64,000 nt of DNA from Saprospiraceae bacterium. GTDB lineage: Bacteria; Bacteroidota; Bacteroidia; Chitinophagales; Saprospiraceae. Numbering within the stretch: the first letter of the stretch is position 1; each line of letters opens with the position of its first letter. Position numbers and translations under genes: made by a program. The notes under the pieces were generated by a model that saw only the letters and a program-made list of their open reading frames with translations, had not been told where the DNA came from and made no database searches. This document shows, piece by piece, positions 16,921 through 25,093 of the stretch. The DNA is taken from positions 806,001-870,000 of the forward strand of contig JADJRO010000003.1 of assembly GCA_016712145.1 (NCBI GenBank). Reading direction: 5' to 3'.

Positions 16921-16950
16921 TTTGCCAAATTGGCAAATAATACCGTCTAT
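16921..16950 (+). repeat. Island palindrome + TAATACCGTCTAT element
   Basis: TTTGCCAAATTGGCAAA is a perfect palindrome around a single central base, followed directly by TAATACCGTCTAT. The same composite is present at 5486-5513 and, ending differently, at 7836-7862. It lies 69 bases upstream of the XRE regulator start, with the 16979-17017 terminator in between. This suits autoregulation by that regulator. Confidence 0.55.
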
Positions 16951-16978
16951 TCTAGGTCAGATTATAAGACTAAACTTA

Positions 16979-17017
16979 GGGCATCAGAAAAATTATTTCT
17001 GATGCCCATTTTTTATT
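16979..17017 (+). terminator. Strong rho-independent terminator/attenuator before the XRE gene
   Basis: A perfect 12-bp stem, GGGCATCAGAAA (16979-16990) with TTTCTGATGCCC (16996-17007), loop AATTA, is followed by ATTTTTTATTT. It ends 2 bases before the ATG of the XRE gene. It therefore either ends the upstream RNA or attenuates read-through into the regulator. Confidence 0.85.
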
Positions 17018-17018
17018 T

Positions 17019-17357
17019 ATGTCAATCATACCAAATTATTTAAAAGTATATCGCAAACGATCTCCGCTTGATCAAGAGGACATGCGATCTATATCAGGAT
17101 TACTGGATGTCTCAAGTATCTCAAGATATGAGAAAGGATTAAGAGAACCAACCACAGAAGTACAGCTTATTTATCATCATGTTTTCGATACGTCCATTGA
17201 ATCGTTTTATCAATTGCAATCCCAAAATATGCTACCAGGTCTCATTGAACGAATGAAAGAACGAATCAGAGAATTAAATAAAGAAGAACAAATAACATTA
17301 AAGAACACCTCTAAAATTAAATTCCTTGAGCAAGTAATTATAAGATTAACAAATTAA
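17019..17357 (+). CDS. XRE-family (HTH_3) transcriptional regulator, island
   Basis: 112 aa. The N-terminal helix-turn-helix spans about residues 8-62: LKVYRKRSPLDQEDMRSISG, then LLDVSSISRYEKGLREPTTE, the classic recognition helix plus RYEKG and EP motif of the Cro/CI-like fold. It has a helical C-terminal tail with many charged residues. The start follows a terminator hairpin by 2 bases, so expression probably depends on read-through or a leaderless start. It is followed 7 bases later by the RuvC-like gene. It is the best candidate for the protein that binds the palindrome elements of the island. Confidence 0.8.
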   Translation: MSIIPNYLKVYRKRSPLDQEDMRSISGLLDVSSISRYEKGLREPTTEVQLIYHHVFDTSIESFYQLQSQNMLPGLIERMKERIRELNKEEQITLKNTSKIKFLEQVIIRLTN

Positions 17358-17364
17358 AAAACGT

Positions 17365-17868
17365 ATGACATCACAAAATATAAAATTGAATATAGTGTGT
17401 GCAATTTATCCAAATGCAAATGGCTTTGGGTTTGTGAATTTGGATAATGAAGGAGAACTAATTTATTATGGTTCAGTAAGAATTAGTCCAATTTCCAATA
17501 GGAAAATCCTTGAACGAATTAAAAAGTCCCTTGATTACTTTCAGCCTAGAATAGTAATTCTATTTGATCCAGAAAGTAAATCATCGAGAACTGGAAATCG
17601 AACTAAAAAACTCCTTAAAAAAATTACTGACTATGCTGAATCAGAAAATCTCCCCGTCGTTAAATACTCTCGTGATCAAATCAGAGATGTGTTTGAAATC
17701 CGAGGTGCATTTACCAAATATGAAATATCCAAGTTCTTACTCACAAAATTTCCAGAACTGGAACCAAAGAGACCAAGAGAACGGAAAAAATGGGAAAGTG
17801 AGGATCGGAATATGGTAATTTTTGATGCACTGTCCCTTGCGCTGACTTGGTTCTGGCTGAATGAATAA
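17365..17868 (+). CDS. RuvC/RNase H-fold-like protein
   Basis: 167 aa. The strand pattern resembles RuvC-like nucleases: an N-terminal IVCAIYPNANGFGFVNLD, a central strand RIVILFDPESKS, then a helix with YSRDQIRDVF, and a C-terminal SEDRNMVIFDALSLALTWF whose FDAL resembles the last catalytic acidic site of RuvC. The first catalytic Asp of RuvC (in IDPG) appears to be Tyr here (AIYPN), so it may be inactive or use another residue. It is co-directional with the XRE gene (7-bp gap). A Holliday-junction resolvase-like role in the element is plausible but unproven. Confidence 0.5.
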   Translation: MTSQNIKLNIVCAIYPNANGFGFVNLDNEGELIYYGSVRISPISNRKILERIKKSLDYFQPRIVILFDPESKSSRTGNRTKKLLKKITDYAESENLPVVKYSRDQIRDVFEIRGAFTKYEISKFLLTKFPELEPKRPRERKKWESEDRNMVIFDALSLALTWFWLNE

Positions 17869-17945
17869 TCAAGATTGAGATAATAGCGAAGCAAAGAGTA
17901 ATGCATCTAAAGCATTAACATTGTCTTCTCATGGAACATAGACCT

Positions 17946-18077
17946 CTAATCCTTTTGATTTTTTTGAGACAAAATATCTTCAATAAACAAATCACCAAAT
18001 TTAATTGCATCTTCTGGGAAATATGCTTTCTTTGTTTCCAAGCTAACTATGCATTTTGCATACTCCTCTGGCTTCAT
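17946..18077 (-). CDS. Small hypothetical ORF on the opposite strand (43 aa)
   Basis: ATG at 18077, stop at 17946-17948. The product is MKPEEYAKCIVSLETKKAYF followed by a helix with FGDLFIEDILSQ. It is the only reading frame of note in the 330-bp gap between the RuvC-like and second recombinase genes. Composition looks protein-like, with amphipathic helices, but nothing identifies it. Confidence 0.35.
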   Translation of the reverse strand: MKPEEYAKCIVSLETKKAYFPEDAIKFGDLFIEDILSQKNQKD

Positions 18078-18198
18078 TCTACTTACAGTATTTTATTTCA
18101 TATTTTCTAAAAAAATAAAGTAAGGCATAGCTTATTTAAAAAAATGAACAACCCATTTTTGTCGCATTGTTGTATTTTTACATGATATCAAGAAAATC

Positions 18199-19758
18199 AT
18201 GAAAAAACGAGTAGGAATCTGGATAAGGGTATCTACAGAAGACCAAGCCCAGGGTGATAGCCCCAAAATGCATGAACATCGAGCCAATGCCTATGCTGAG
18301 ATTAAAGGTTGGACAGTGGTTGAAACATATCACCTTGAAGCTGTAAGTGGAAAGCAGGTAATGAACCACTCAGAAGCCAAACGAATGCTCGAAGATATTC
18401 GGAGAGGACACATTACAGGTCTAATATTCTCAAAACTAGCTAGGCTGGCGAGAAACACTCGTGAACTATTAGAATTCGCCGATCTGTTCCAGCAACATAA
18501 TGCAGATCTCACATCACTTGATGAAAGTATTGATACCTCCACTCCGGTTGGTCGCTTCTTTTATACCCTCATCGCCGCAATGGCAGAATGGGAAAGAGCT
18601 GAAATTAGGTCGCGAGTTAAAGCCTCTGTGCCAATTCGCGCAAAGCTTGGAAAGTCTTTAGGCGGTGAAGCTCCATACGGATACAAATGGGAGAATAAAG
18701 AATTTCTTTTGGATGAAAAGGAATCACCCGTCCGTAAGCTCATTTATGAACTCTTTGCAAAGCACCAAAGAAAAAGAATCGTAGCTAATCTGCTTTCTGA
18801 ACAGGGCTATAGAACGAGAGGTGGTCATAAGTTCACAGATACAACTGTTGATCGGATTCTTCGTGATCCGATTGCAAAAGGAATGAGACGTGTTAATTAC
18901 ACGGAACATACACAAGAAAACGGTTGGCAATTAAAACCAAAAGAAGAATGGATTTTTGTCAAAGCTCCTCGAATTGTTTCTGATGAACTCTGGAATACTT
19001 GCAATGAGATACTTGATAAAATGTCTCAATCAAGAAACAAGGTCAGAAGAAAGAGCGTCCATCTTTTCAGCGGAATTGTTCAATGCCATTGCGGAACAAA
19101 AATGTACATGAGAATGAATTCACCAAAATACATCTGTCTTGATTGTAAAAACAAAATAGCGCCGGATGATCTTGAAGAAATCTTTCAAACCCAACTCAAG
19201 AATTTCGTATTTTCGGACATGGAAATCCAAAGCCATTTGAATCAGGAAAAAGTAATGCTGAAAGACAAGGAGGAACTGCTAATTGTACGAACAAAAGAAT
19301 TACAAAACCTCAAGCTTAAAATTACCAATATTATAGAACTGTATCATGAAGGAGAACTGACAAAGGAGACCTTTAGAACCAATTATGCCCCAGTGGAAGA
19401 AAAGCAGAACCAAGTTGAGCAATCAATAATGGAGATTCAGGGTCAGATAGATGCCCTTCGAATGCAAAGCTTGGATAATAGCCAGATACTTTATGATGCT
19501 CGAAACCTTCATTCCCAATGGAATGCCTTTACCCAAGAGGAAAAGAAAAGCATTATTGAATTGATAACGGAATCCATTATAATTGGAAAGGAGGATATAG
19601 CGATCAACCTTTCCTACATACCCACTTTAGTTCCAGATGCCCCAGTACCAGGGCCATCTGAACGCAATAACACTACCAAATATGGTGATGATTCTAAAAC
19701 ACTACAACTATGCAACGAACGGGGAAGGGTTGAAATTAATTTAAAAAGTATCTCCTAA
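18199..19758 (+). CDS. Large serine recombinase, island (second, right end)
   Basis: 519 aa. The resolvase catalytic domain begins MKKRVGIWIRVSTEDQAQG, with the Ser nucleophile in RVS, and continues through FSKLARLARNTRELLEFADL, TPVGRFFYTLIAAMAEWERA and EIRSRVKASV. The recombinase domain (about 170-270, GEAPYGYKW, VDRILRDPIAKGMRRV) is followed by a shortened zinc ribbon (VQCHCGTKMY, YICLDCK) and a coiled coil of about 100 residues (about 345-445). It is the last island gene; the next gene is a backbone secreted protein on the other strand, 46 bp away. It is probably the integrase that set the right junction. It is unlike the first recombinase in sequence, so the island may be a composite of two elements. 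Confidence 0.93.
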   Translation: MKKRVGIWIRVSTEDQAQGDSPKMHEHRANAYAEIKGWTVVETYHLEAVSGKQVMNHSEAKRMLEDIRRGHITGLIFSKLARLARNTRELLEFADLFQQHNADLTSLDESIDTSTPVGRFFYTLIAAMAEWERAEIRSRVKASVPIRAKLGKSLGGEAPYGYKWENKEFLLDEKESPVRKLIYELFAKHQRKRIVANLLSEQGYRTRGGHKFTDTTVDRILRDPIAKGMRRVNYTEHTQENGWQLKPKEEWIFVKAPRIVSDELWNTCNEILDKMSQSRNKVRRKSVHLFSGIVQCHCGTKMYMRMNSPKYICLDCKNKIAPDDLEEIFQTQLKNFVFSDMEIQSHLNQEKVMLKDKEELLIVRTKELQNLKLKITNIIELYHEGELTKETFRTNYAPVEEKQNQVEQSIMEIQGQIDALRMQSLDNSQILYDARNLHSQWNAFTQEEKKSIIELITESIIIGKEDIAINLSYIPTLVPDAPVPGPSERNNTTKYGDDSKTLQLCNERGRVEINLKSIS

Positions 19759-19804
19759 ATAATGTTAGAAGCAATCAAGCAACATACACTTCACCTACCT
19801 CCTA

Positions 19805-22176
19805 TCAAATTTTCACAACTTTAAAGCTCTTTTTCATTCCCAGTTCATTTTGAACCTGGATGATGTATATCCCTTTTTCCAGATCGCTTCCAATTGGTAT
19901 CAGGGTTTCATGACTTATTCTAGTAGCTTGTAAAATTTGTCCTTTTAAATTGCTGATGCTGAGATGTAAGGATTGCCCAGCTGGATTTACCAATAAAGTT
20001 TGTGTTTCAAATACAGTAGCACTTAATGTGACGTTGATTTCAGAATTCACCTCATTAGTTGCAACCGGATTGCCATCAAAAACCAGAAAAGCATCCAAGG
20101 CTCCTTCAACCAAATGACCTGGATTGTCATCTGCAATGCTGACCATAAATTTTACATCCTCTAATTTTGTGGTCAATGATTTTATATTGAATCGATCTTT
20201 TGCAATCCAGGCAGATTCACTTTTGTTTATTTCTTCAATACTTATGGTATCCGTGCCGGACAGTATATAAAATTTTACTTTATCATTTGGTGCATTGTTG
20301 CCACCACCATTAAAAAACCAATAGGAATAATTTAATAAGGGCTCATTGTACTTAGTTAAATTCATAGTAGGACTGGTAAGAAACGTTGCGCCATTGTCCA
20401 CATCCGCTGCGGATGGATCTGTGGTGCCATTTCCAGTAACATAACAAGCATCACCCAGATCTGTATCAACATCGAATTCTGATTGTGCCTGATCGTTTCC
20501 ACTGATGGTTCCAACGGGCTCTCCACGTACCCAGGCACCAGTTGAAGCGAAGGTTTTGTAGTCCAATTTTGTTCTAATATAAAATCATCCTGGTATCCTT
20601 TATCGAGTAAGATCTCAATTTCTGCTTTAGGACTTAAGGAACTATACACTTCAGCATGATGCAAATAAGCCCATTTGCCAACTACTAATTGAAAATCTAA
20701 ATTATCCTGAATAATTTTTACGTTGGCAACACCGTCAGCTGCAGTTTGTGCAGTAATGCTTTTATTGGCATTAAACAATACAATTTTTGCATCCGCTATT
20801 AAATTTAAACTACCCTTTTCTTTTACAATAATTTTTTGAACAATTGTATTTTTAGGAAGCAGTTTTACGTTTTTAATAGTAACGACGCCATGTTCTAACA
20901 CGGCGGATGTAGTAAGCGGGTTGTAATCAGGATGCGAAAATTCAACTGAAAATGTACCGGAATCAGCATAACCGGTTTTATATTCTCCTTTCAAATTTGT
21001 TTGTTCATTGTTTTTTCTGGGAGTAATCAAACGGACTTCAACATTTGATATAACTTCATCTGTGAAACTGTCACGTACAGTACCTTCTAAATAACATGCA
21101 CGGATGTATTCTGGTTTTATTACAAATAATCCGCCTTCAATATCTGAAGCAACGATGGTTTTACTTGGCAAAAAAGGACTCACGCCCCAGCAACCATGAA
21201 ATCCGCTTTGATTTCCAGAATAAGTATCAACAGATCCAACTTCAATTAAATTTTCAGGACGGTGTGCATCGATAATTTTTACTCCATCTGTGTAATACGC
21301 TGTAATCAAATAACCATCCAGGTATCTGGTATTGTGTGGAATGACTCCAGTGCCTTCAGTATCTTTTGGACGCCATTGATCAAGTAATTTAATATTATGG
21401 ATATCAGAAATATCATAAGCAGCTACATACGCATTTTCTTTTTCATCTGTCGTAAACATGTATCGGTTATCATCCGATGGCCAGTTATTATGTGTAAATG
21501 CAAAAGGAGTTTTTACACCATTGATTTCAACTGGTTTTGATTTATCAGTTACGTCATAAGCAGTCATCAGACCTTCATAAATTTCAGAAGAATACAAGGT
21601 ATCTCTGCGCATAAACATATCGTGGCTGTAACGCGTAGTCTCAGCACCTAAAAATTTTGGGTTTTCAGGATCTTGATTGAGGTCAAAAAACAAGACTCCC
21701 TGCCAGGGACGACAACCATTCAAACAAAGAATTCCTTTTTCATCTACAAATACTGTATGGCATGTGGTGATATTTGCTGTTTGATTGTTTGCAGTTACAG
21801 AAGTGGTCCAGAATTTACTGGTAATAGTGCCCGGAGCATTTTTCATATTGACAATGATTACCCCATCGGATGCATTGTCTGTTACAGCATAGATGTAATC
21901 TTTGTAAGCATAAACCTCTCTCCAAATGGTGTTGACGCCTTTAACACTGGCTCGCAAAATGGGTTTTGACGGATCTTCAAGACTGTAAATTTCCAATGCT
22001 TCACGGGTGCCGATGGCTGCATATTCAATCCCATTGCGATCGACATAATGCCAGATGCCACTGCCCCCACTGGGTGCTGGAACATGAGCAATAATTTTCA
22101 TGTTGAGGTCGCCGTCTTGTGCGATCAAATTATGGCCAAGAATAAAACAGAACAGTATCGTAAGTATGTTTTTCAT
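19805..22176 (-). CDS. Choice-of-anchor B (LVIVD-repeat) secreted protein with T9SS tail, frameshifted
   Basis: Restored, about 790 aa. It has a signal peptide (MKNILTILFCFILGHNLIAQ). Repeats of the LVIVD/'choice-of-anchor B' beta-propeller type span about residues 25-360 (GTREALEIYSLEDPSKPILR, VFFDLNQDPENPKFL, VGSVDTYSGNQSGFHGCWGV). A carboxypeptidase-regulatory-like domain follows (EGTVRDSFTDEVISNVEVRL). A beta-sandwich and a T9SS C-terminal domain end in GIYIIQVQNELGMKKSFKVV. The frame breaks at a T4 run (20554-20557): one extra base there joins FILEQNWTT to KTFASTGAWVRG. It is probably a surface protein. The break may be a sequencing error because both sides are intact. Confidence 0.8.
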
Positions 22177-22380
22177 TTACTTTAATTAAAATTCGGTCAA
22201 AGGTAGTTCCCTAATTAGTATTTCATCCAAAATTTAACGTTTGAGGCCTTAATTTTGGGCTCAATCAAGCACTAACTAAACGTAATATGAAGCTCGTTTG
22301 TGATCCGGGGCTATTGCTGCTTTTAGAAGCACGAAATCGGTCAAAACATTTAAGATTCATTAAGAAATCCACGATCTCAA

Positions 22381-22388
22381 TATATTTG
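22381..22388 (+). promoter_or_regulatory. Bacteroidota -7 promoter box of the crotonase gene
   Basis: TATATTTG fits TAnnTTTG and lies 60 bases before the ATG at 22449. There is no competing promoter-like sequence in the 270-bp gap, which otherwise holds nothing I recognise. Confidence 0.5.
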
Positions 22389-22448
22389 CACCCGTTACAC
22401 AAAATCTCAGATACATAAACTATTCTGAATCAATCAATTAATGAAATC

Positions 22449-23225
22449 ATGAATGAGGTATTAAAGCAATACGAACATAATGTCTGCATTTTAACGATCA
22501 ACCGCGAACAAGCGATGAACGCCTTAAATCACAATGTAATTGACGAATTAAATGCCGCAATCGATGAGATTGAGGCCAAAACAGATGAATTACGTGGATT
22601 AATTATAACAGGTGCCGGACCTAAATCTTTTGTTGCGGGTGCAGATATTTCTGAATTTGTCGGACTCAGCAGGAAAGAAGGCATCGCGCTTGGTCGGAAA
22701 GGGCAGATGTTGTTTTCGGAAATCGAAAAACTCAATATCCCTGTAATTGCAGCGGTAAATGGATTTGCATTGGGAGGAGGTTGTGAATTGGCGATGGCAT
22801 GTCACATTCGGGTAGCTGGTTCCAATGCCAAATTTGGTCAACCTGAAGTGAATCTTGGATTGATCCCAGGTTATGGAGGCACCCAAAGACTGATTCACTA
22901 CATTGGAAAAGGAAAAGCAATTGAAATGTTGATGACCGGCGATATGATTTCTGCAGAAGAAGCCCATCGCTTGGGTTTGGTAAATCACGTAGTTGAACCT
23001 GGCAAAGAAGTTGAAAAATCATTGGAGATCATTCAAAAAATTGCGACCAAAGCTCCGGTAGCCATCCAGAAAGTTATCAAAATTGTAAATTCATATTTTG
23101 ATTTTGAAATGCAGGGATATGAATCAGAATTAGATTCATTTGGAAATTTAATGATTACCAAAGATGCAAATGAAGGGGTGGATGCTTTCTTAAATAAGCG
23201 CAAACCGACGTTCAAAGGAAATTAA
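22449..23225 (+). CDS. Enoyl-CoA hydratase/isomerase (crotonase) family protein
   Basis: 258 aa, the usual crotonase length. The CoA/oxyanion-hole motifs are clear: FVAGADISEF (about 61-70) and NGFALGGGCELAMACHIRVA (about 104-123). The two catalytic glutamates are Glu113 (GGCEL) and Glu133 (FGQPEVNLGLIPGYGGTQRL), spaced by 20 residues as in rat crotonase. It hydrates 2-enoyl-CoA in fatty-acid or butyrate-type pathways in the cytoplasm. The stop codon TAA shares its last base with the ATG of the next gene (TAATG), so the two are coupled. Exact substrate chain length cannot be read. Confidence 0.93.
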   Translation: MNEVLKQYEHNVCILTINREQAMNALNHNVIDELNAAIDEIEAKTDELRGLIITGAGPKSFVAGADISEFVGLSRKEGIALGRKGQMLFSEIEKLNIPVIAAVNGFALGGGCELAMACHIRVAGSNAKFGQPEVNLGLIPGYGGTQRLIHYIGKGKAIEMLMTGDMISAEEAHRLGLVNHVVEPGKEVEKSLEIIQKIATKAPVAIQKVIKIVNSYFDFEMQGYESELDSFGNLMITKDANEGVDAFLNKRKPTFKGN

Positions 23226-24013
23226 TGTTTGAATACCATAAAGATAAACAACGCTATTTTGACATGCAGTACCTCACTGCAAGAGACTTTATAATTCCAT
23301 TTATAGAAGAAAAACGTCCACTTAAAAATCAGGATCGGGTATTAGAAATTGGATGCGCCGAGGCAGGCGTTTTAAAGGCATTTGTTGAAAGAGACCTACC
23401 CTGTTATGGCATTGATTTAAGTCCTTCACGCATTGAAGCAGCCAAACATTTTCAACAAGAAGCATTTGGTTTAGGAAAATTAAAATTCCTCTCAAAAAAT
23501 ATTTATGACATCCAACTTAAATATGATTTGGATGGTCCGTTTGATATCATTTTATTAAAAGATGTAATTGAGCATATTCCAAATCAGGAACAATTTATTC
23601 AGCAATTAAAAAGTTTCTTAAATCCAGGCGGTGTGATATTTTTTGGATTCCCGCCCTGGCAAATGCCTTTTGGTGGACATCAACAAATGGCACAGTCAAA
23701 GCTCTTGAGCAAGCTTCCCTGGTTTCATCTCTTGCCAAAATTCGTTTACAAAAAACTGTTGGAGTGGGGTGGACAAGATGCCATCACCCTCAATGAATTT
23801 ATGGAAATAAAAGAAACCGGAATTTCCATAGAGCGCTTTGAAAAAATAATCAAACAAAATCAATTTCAAGTTTTAAACAGAAAACTTTTCTTCACCAACC
23901 CCATCTACAAATTTAAATTTAATGTAGAACCAAAATCGGTTCTTCCAGGTTTAAATTCCATTCCTTATTTTAGAAATTATTACACCACGGCAGCTTATTA
24001 TTTGATTGCCTAA
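23225..24013 (+). CDS. Class I SAM-dependent methyltransferase
   Basis: 262 aa. SAM-binding motif I is RVLEIGCAEAGVLKAFVERD (about residues 39-58), followed by motif II-like YGIDLSPSRI and motif IV FDIILLKDVIEHIPNQEQF, then FLNPGGVIFFGFPPW. This is the methyltransf_11/23 class. The C-terminal part includes WFHLLPKFVYKKLLEWGGQD, possibly the substrate-binding cap. The substrate is unknown. It is translationally coupled to the crotonase gene but need not share its pathway. Confidence 0.85.
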   Translation: MFEYHKDKQRYFDMQYLTARDFIIPFIEEKRPLKNQDRVLEIGCAEAGVLKAFVERDLPCYGIDLSPSRIEAAKHFQQEAFGLGKLKFLSKNIYDIQLKYDLDGPFDIILLKDVIEHIPNQEQFIQQLKSFLNPGGVIFFGFPPWQMPFGGHQQMAQSKLLSKLPWFHLLPKFVYKKLLEWGGQDAITLNEFMEIKETGISIERFEKIIKQNQFQVLNRKLFFTNPIYKFKFNVEPKSVLPGLNSIPYFRNYYTTAAYYLIA

Positions 24014-24046
24014 ACATTGATTGATTTCAAATCTTAAAATGATCAG

Positions 24047-24384
24047 TTCCCGAAGGCGTCCACGCCGAGGGTCACTGAGACGCCTTCGGAAACTTTGAAG
24101 TAATTAATTCGTCAAGATCCCTCATGTTCATAGATTACAAAAACTTAAAACAGACCAGTTTCCGAAGGCGTCCTCGCCGAGGGTCACGAAGACGGGTGCA
24201 TGTTTGAAATATTAAAAAATGAATTGCATTTAAAAAGGCAGATTTCTCTTCGAAAATCCTCGGCGGGGACGCCTTCGGAAACTTTGAAGTAATTAATTCG
24301 TCAAGATCCCTCATGTTCATAGATTACAAAAACTTAAAACAGACTAGTTCCCGAAGGCGTCCTCGCCGAAGGTCACGGAGACGT
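24047..24384. repeat. REP-like repeats: two 116-bp direct repeats with GC-rich inverted ends
   Basis: Direct copies at 24079-24194 and 24268-24383 are 189 bp apart and nearly identical. Each runs from GACGCCTTCGGAAACTTTG through an AT-rich core (GTAATTAATTCGTCAAGATC) to the inverted partner CCGAAGGCGTCCTCGCCGA. A half copy (CCCGAAGGCGTCCACGCC) precedes at 24050. CCGAAGGCGTC and GACGCCTTCGG can pair, so each unit makes a hairpin. The GC content is much higher than the surroundings. It lies between two convergent genes and may end both transcripts, like REP/BIME elements. Confidence 0.8.
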
Positions 24385-24420
24385 GTACATGATTAAAGCA
24401 TTTCCTCAAAACAACATGCT

Positions 24421-24490
24421 AGGATTTCAGCATTTCAGGATCGCAGCATTGAAAGATTGCAGGATTGCAGCATTGAAAAATTGCAGCATT
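24421..24490. repeat. 8-bp-period degenerate tandem repeat (core GCA/CAG)
   Basis: Successive 8-mers read GGATTTCA, GCATTTCA, GGATCGCA, GCATTGAA, AGATTGCA, GGATTGCA, GCATTGAA, AAATTGCA, GCATTG. The period is exactly 8. The array ends a few bases from the stop codon of the convergent START-like gene. Confidence 0.75.
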
Positions 24491-24492
24491 GT

Positions 24493-24867
24493 TTAACCTC
24501 CACAGAAAGTCTTAAACTTCTTGATATAAACCTCCCAGAGGTCTTTTTGACCTTTTACCTCATCGTCATCACAAAAATCGGTCACTTCCATAATGGTCTC
24601 ATTAGTAATATCCGTTTTATAGATGCGGAATTGTAAAAATTCGTCTTCCCGGTCATTCCAGCGGTATCTTACCAATTCTTCTTCGATATCTTGTACAAGA
24701 GTTGCCTCTTCGTGATCCCCCTCCCAATCAAAAGTATATTGGTCGCCGATGTTATCCACCCGATCACAAAACCACCGTACCATACAAGTGGGTTCCGTTG
24801 TAAAAAGGTAAAGCGTCGCAGGCGATGACTTAAACATGAACTCGGTTTGAAATTGGACTCTGGCCAT
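24493..24867 (-). CDS. START-like domain-containing protein
   Basis: 124 aa, single domain. MARVQFQTEFMFKSSPATLY and FTTEPTCMVRWFCDRVDNIG at the N-terminus and later the FLQFRIYKTDITNETIMEVT strand fit the helix-grip (START/AHSA1-like) fold seen as a short conserved protein in Bacteroidota. Such proteins bind hydrophobic ligands or act as chaperone activators, but the Bacteroidota family is uncharacterised. It ends next to an 8-bp tandem repeat, and its start is 225 bp from the divergent rpoD gene. Confidence 0.75.
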   Translation of the reverse strand: MARVQFQTEFMFKSSPATLYLFTTEPTCMVRWFCDRVDNIGDQYTFDWEGDHEEATLVQDIEEELVRYRWNDREDEFLQFRIYKTDITNETIMEVTDFCDDDEVKGQKDLWEVYIKKFKTFCGG

Positions 24868-25093
24868 TGATACTGTATCTTTTTTAATCTAATTGAGTGC
24901 GTTGAAGCGGCAATATTAAAATTGTTTGAATATTTTTTTGTTAAATCATGAACTTTTTTTATTCACAAAACATTAATTCGTGATAGGGTTATTATTGCCA
25001 GCTTGGCATTATTTTCGCCCTCTGTTATAAAATTTCTCTAATTTATTTTATAATTCGTTGAATTTTAATAATTTATAAATTTACCAATCCTAC

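Larger units (their letters stand above)
16632..17017 (+). ncRNA. Candidate structured non-coding RNA (or origin) of the island
   Basis: This stretch has no convincing gene. It runs from the promoter at 16597-16625 to a strong terminator. Hairpin 1 pairs ACGGTGC with GCACCGT around a TTTT loop (16738-16755). Hairpin 2 is an 11-bp stem with one G-U pair (16765-16775 with 16785-16795). Hairpin 3 pairs GGTACCT with AGGTGCC with one G-U (16799-16805 with 16816-16822). Then come a DnaA-box-like TTATCCACA (16888-16896), the palindrome TTTGCCAAATTGGCAAA with TAATACCGTCTAT (16921-16950) and the terminator 16979-17017. It could be an RNA of about 380 nt, perhaps a regulatory RNA; the DnaA-like box and palindrome also allow a replication origin. 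Evidence is structural only. Confidence 0.5.

Noticed and set aside
16732..17043. A 103-aa open frame across the structured region
   Set aside because: Its composition is not protein-like, it overlaps the three hairpins, the palindrome and the terminator, and it runs into the XRE start in another frame.
4142..19790. Direct att repeats at the island ends
   Set aside because: Only short, weak matches (such as CAAGCAA) are shared between the two flanks, no more than chance would give.
19805..20566. An independent 253-aa T9SS protein starting with TTG
   Set aside because: It continues the 604-aa LVIVD-type protein after a one-base slip at 20554-20557.
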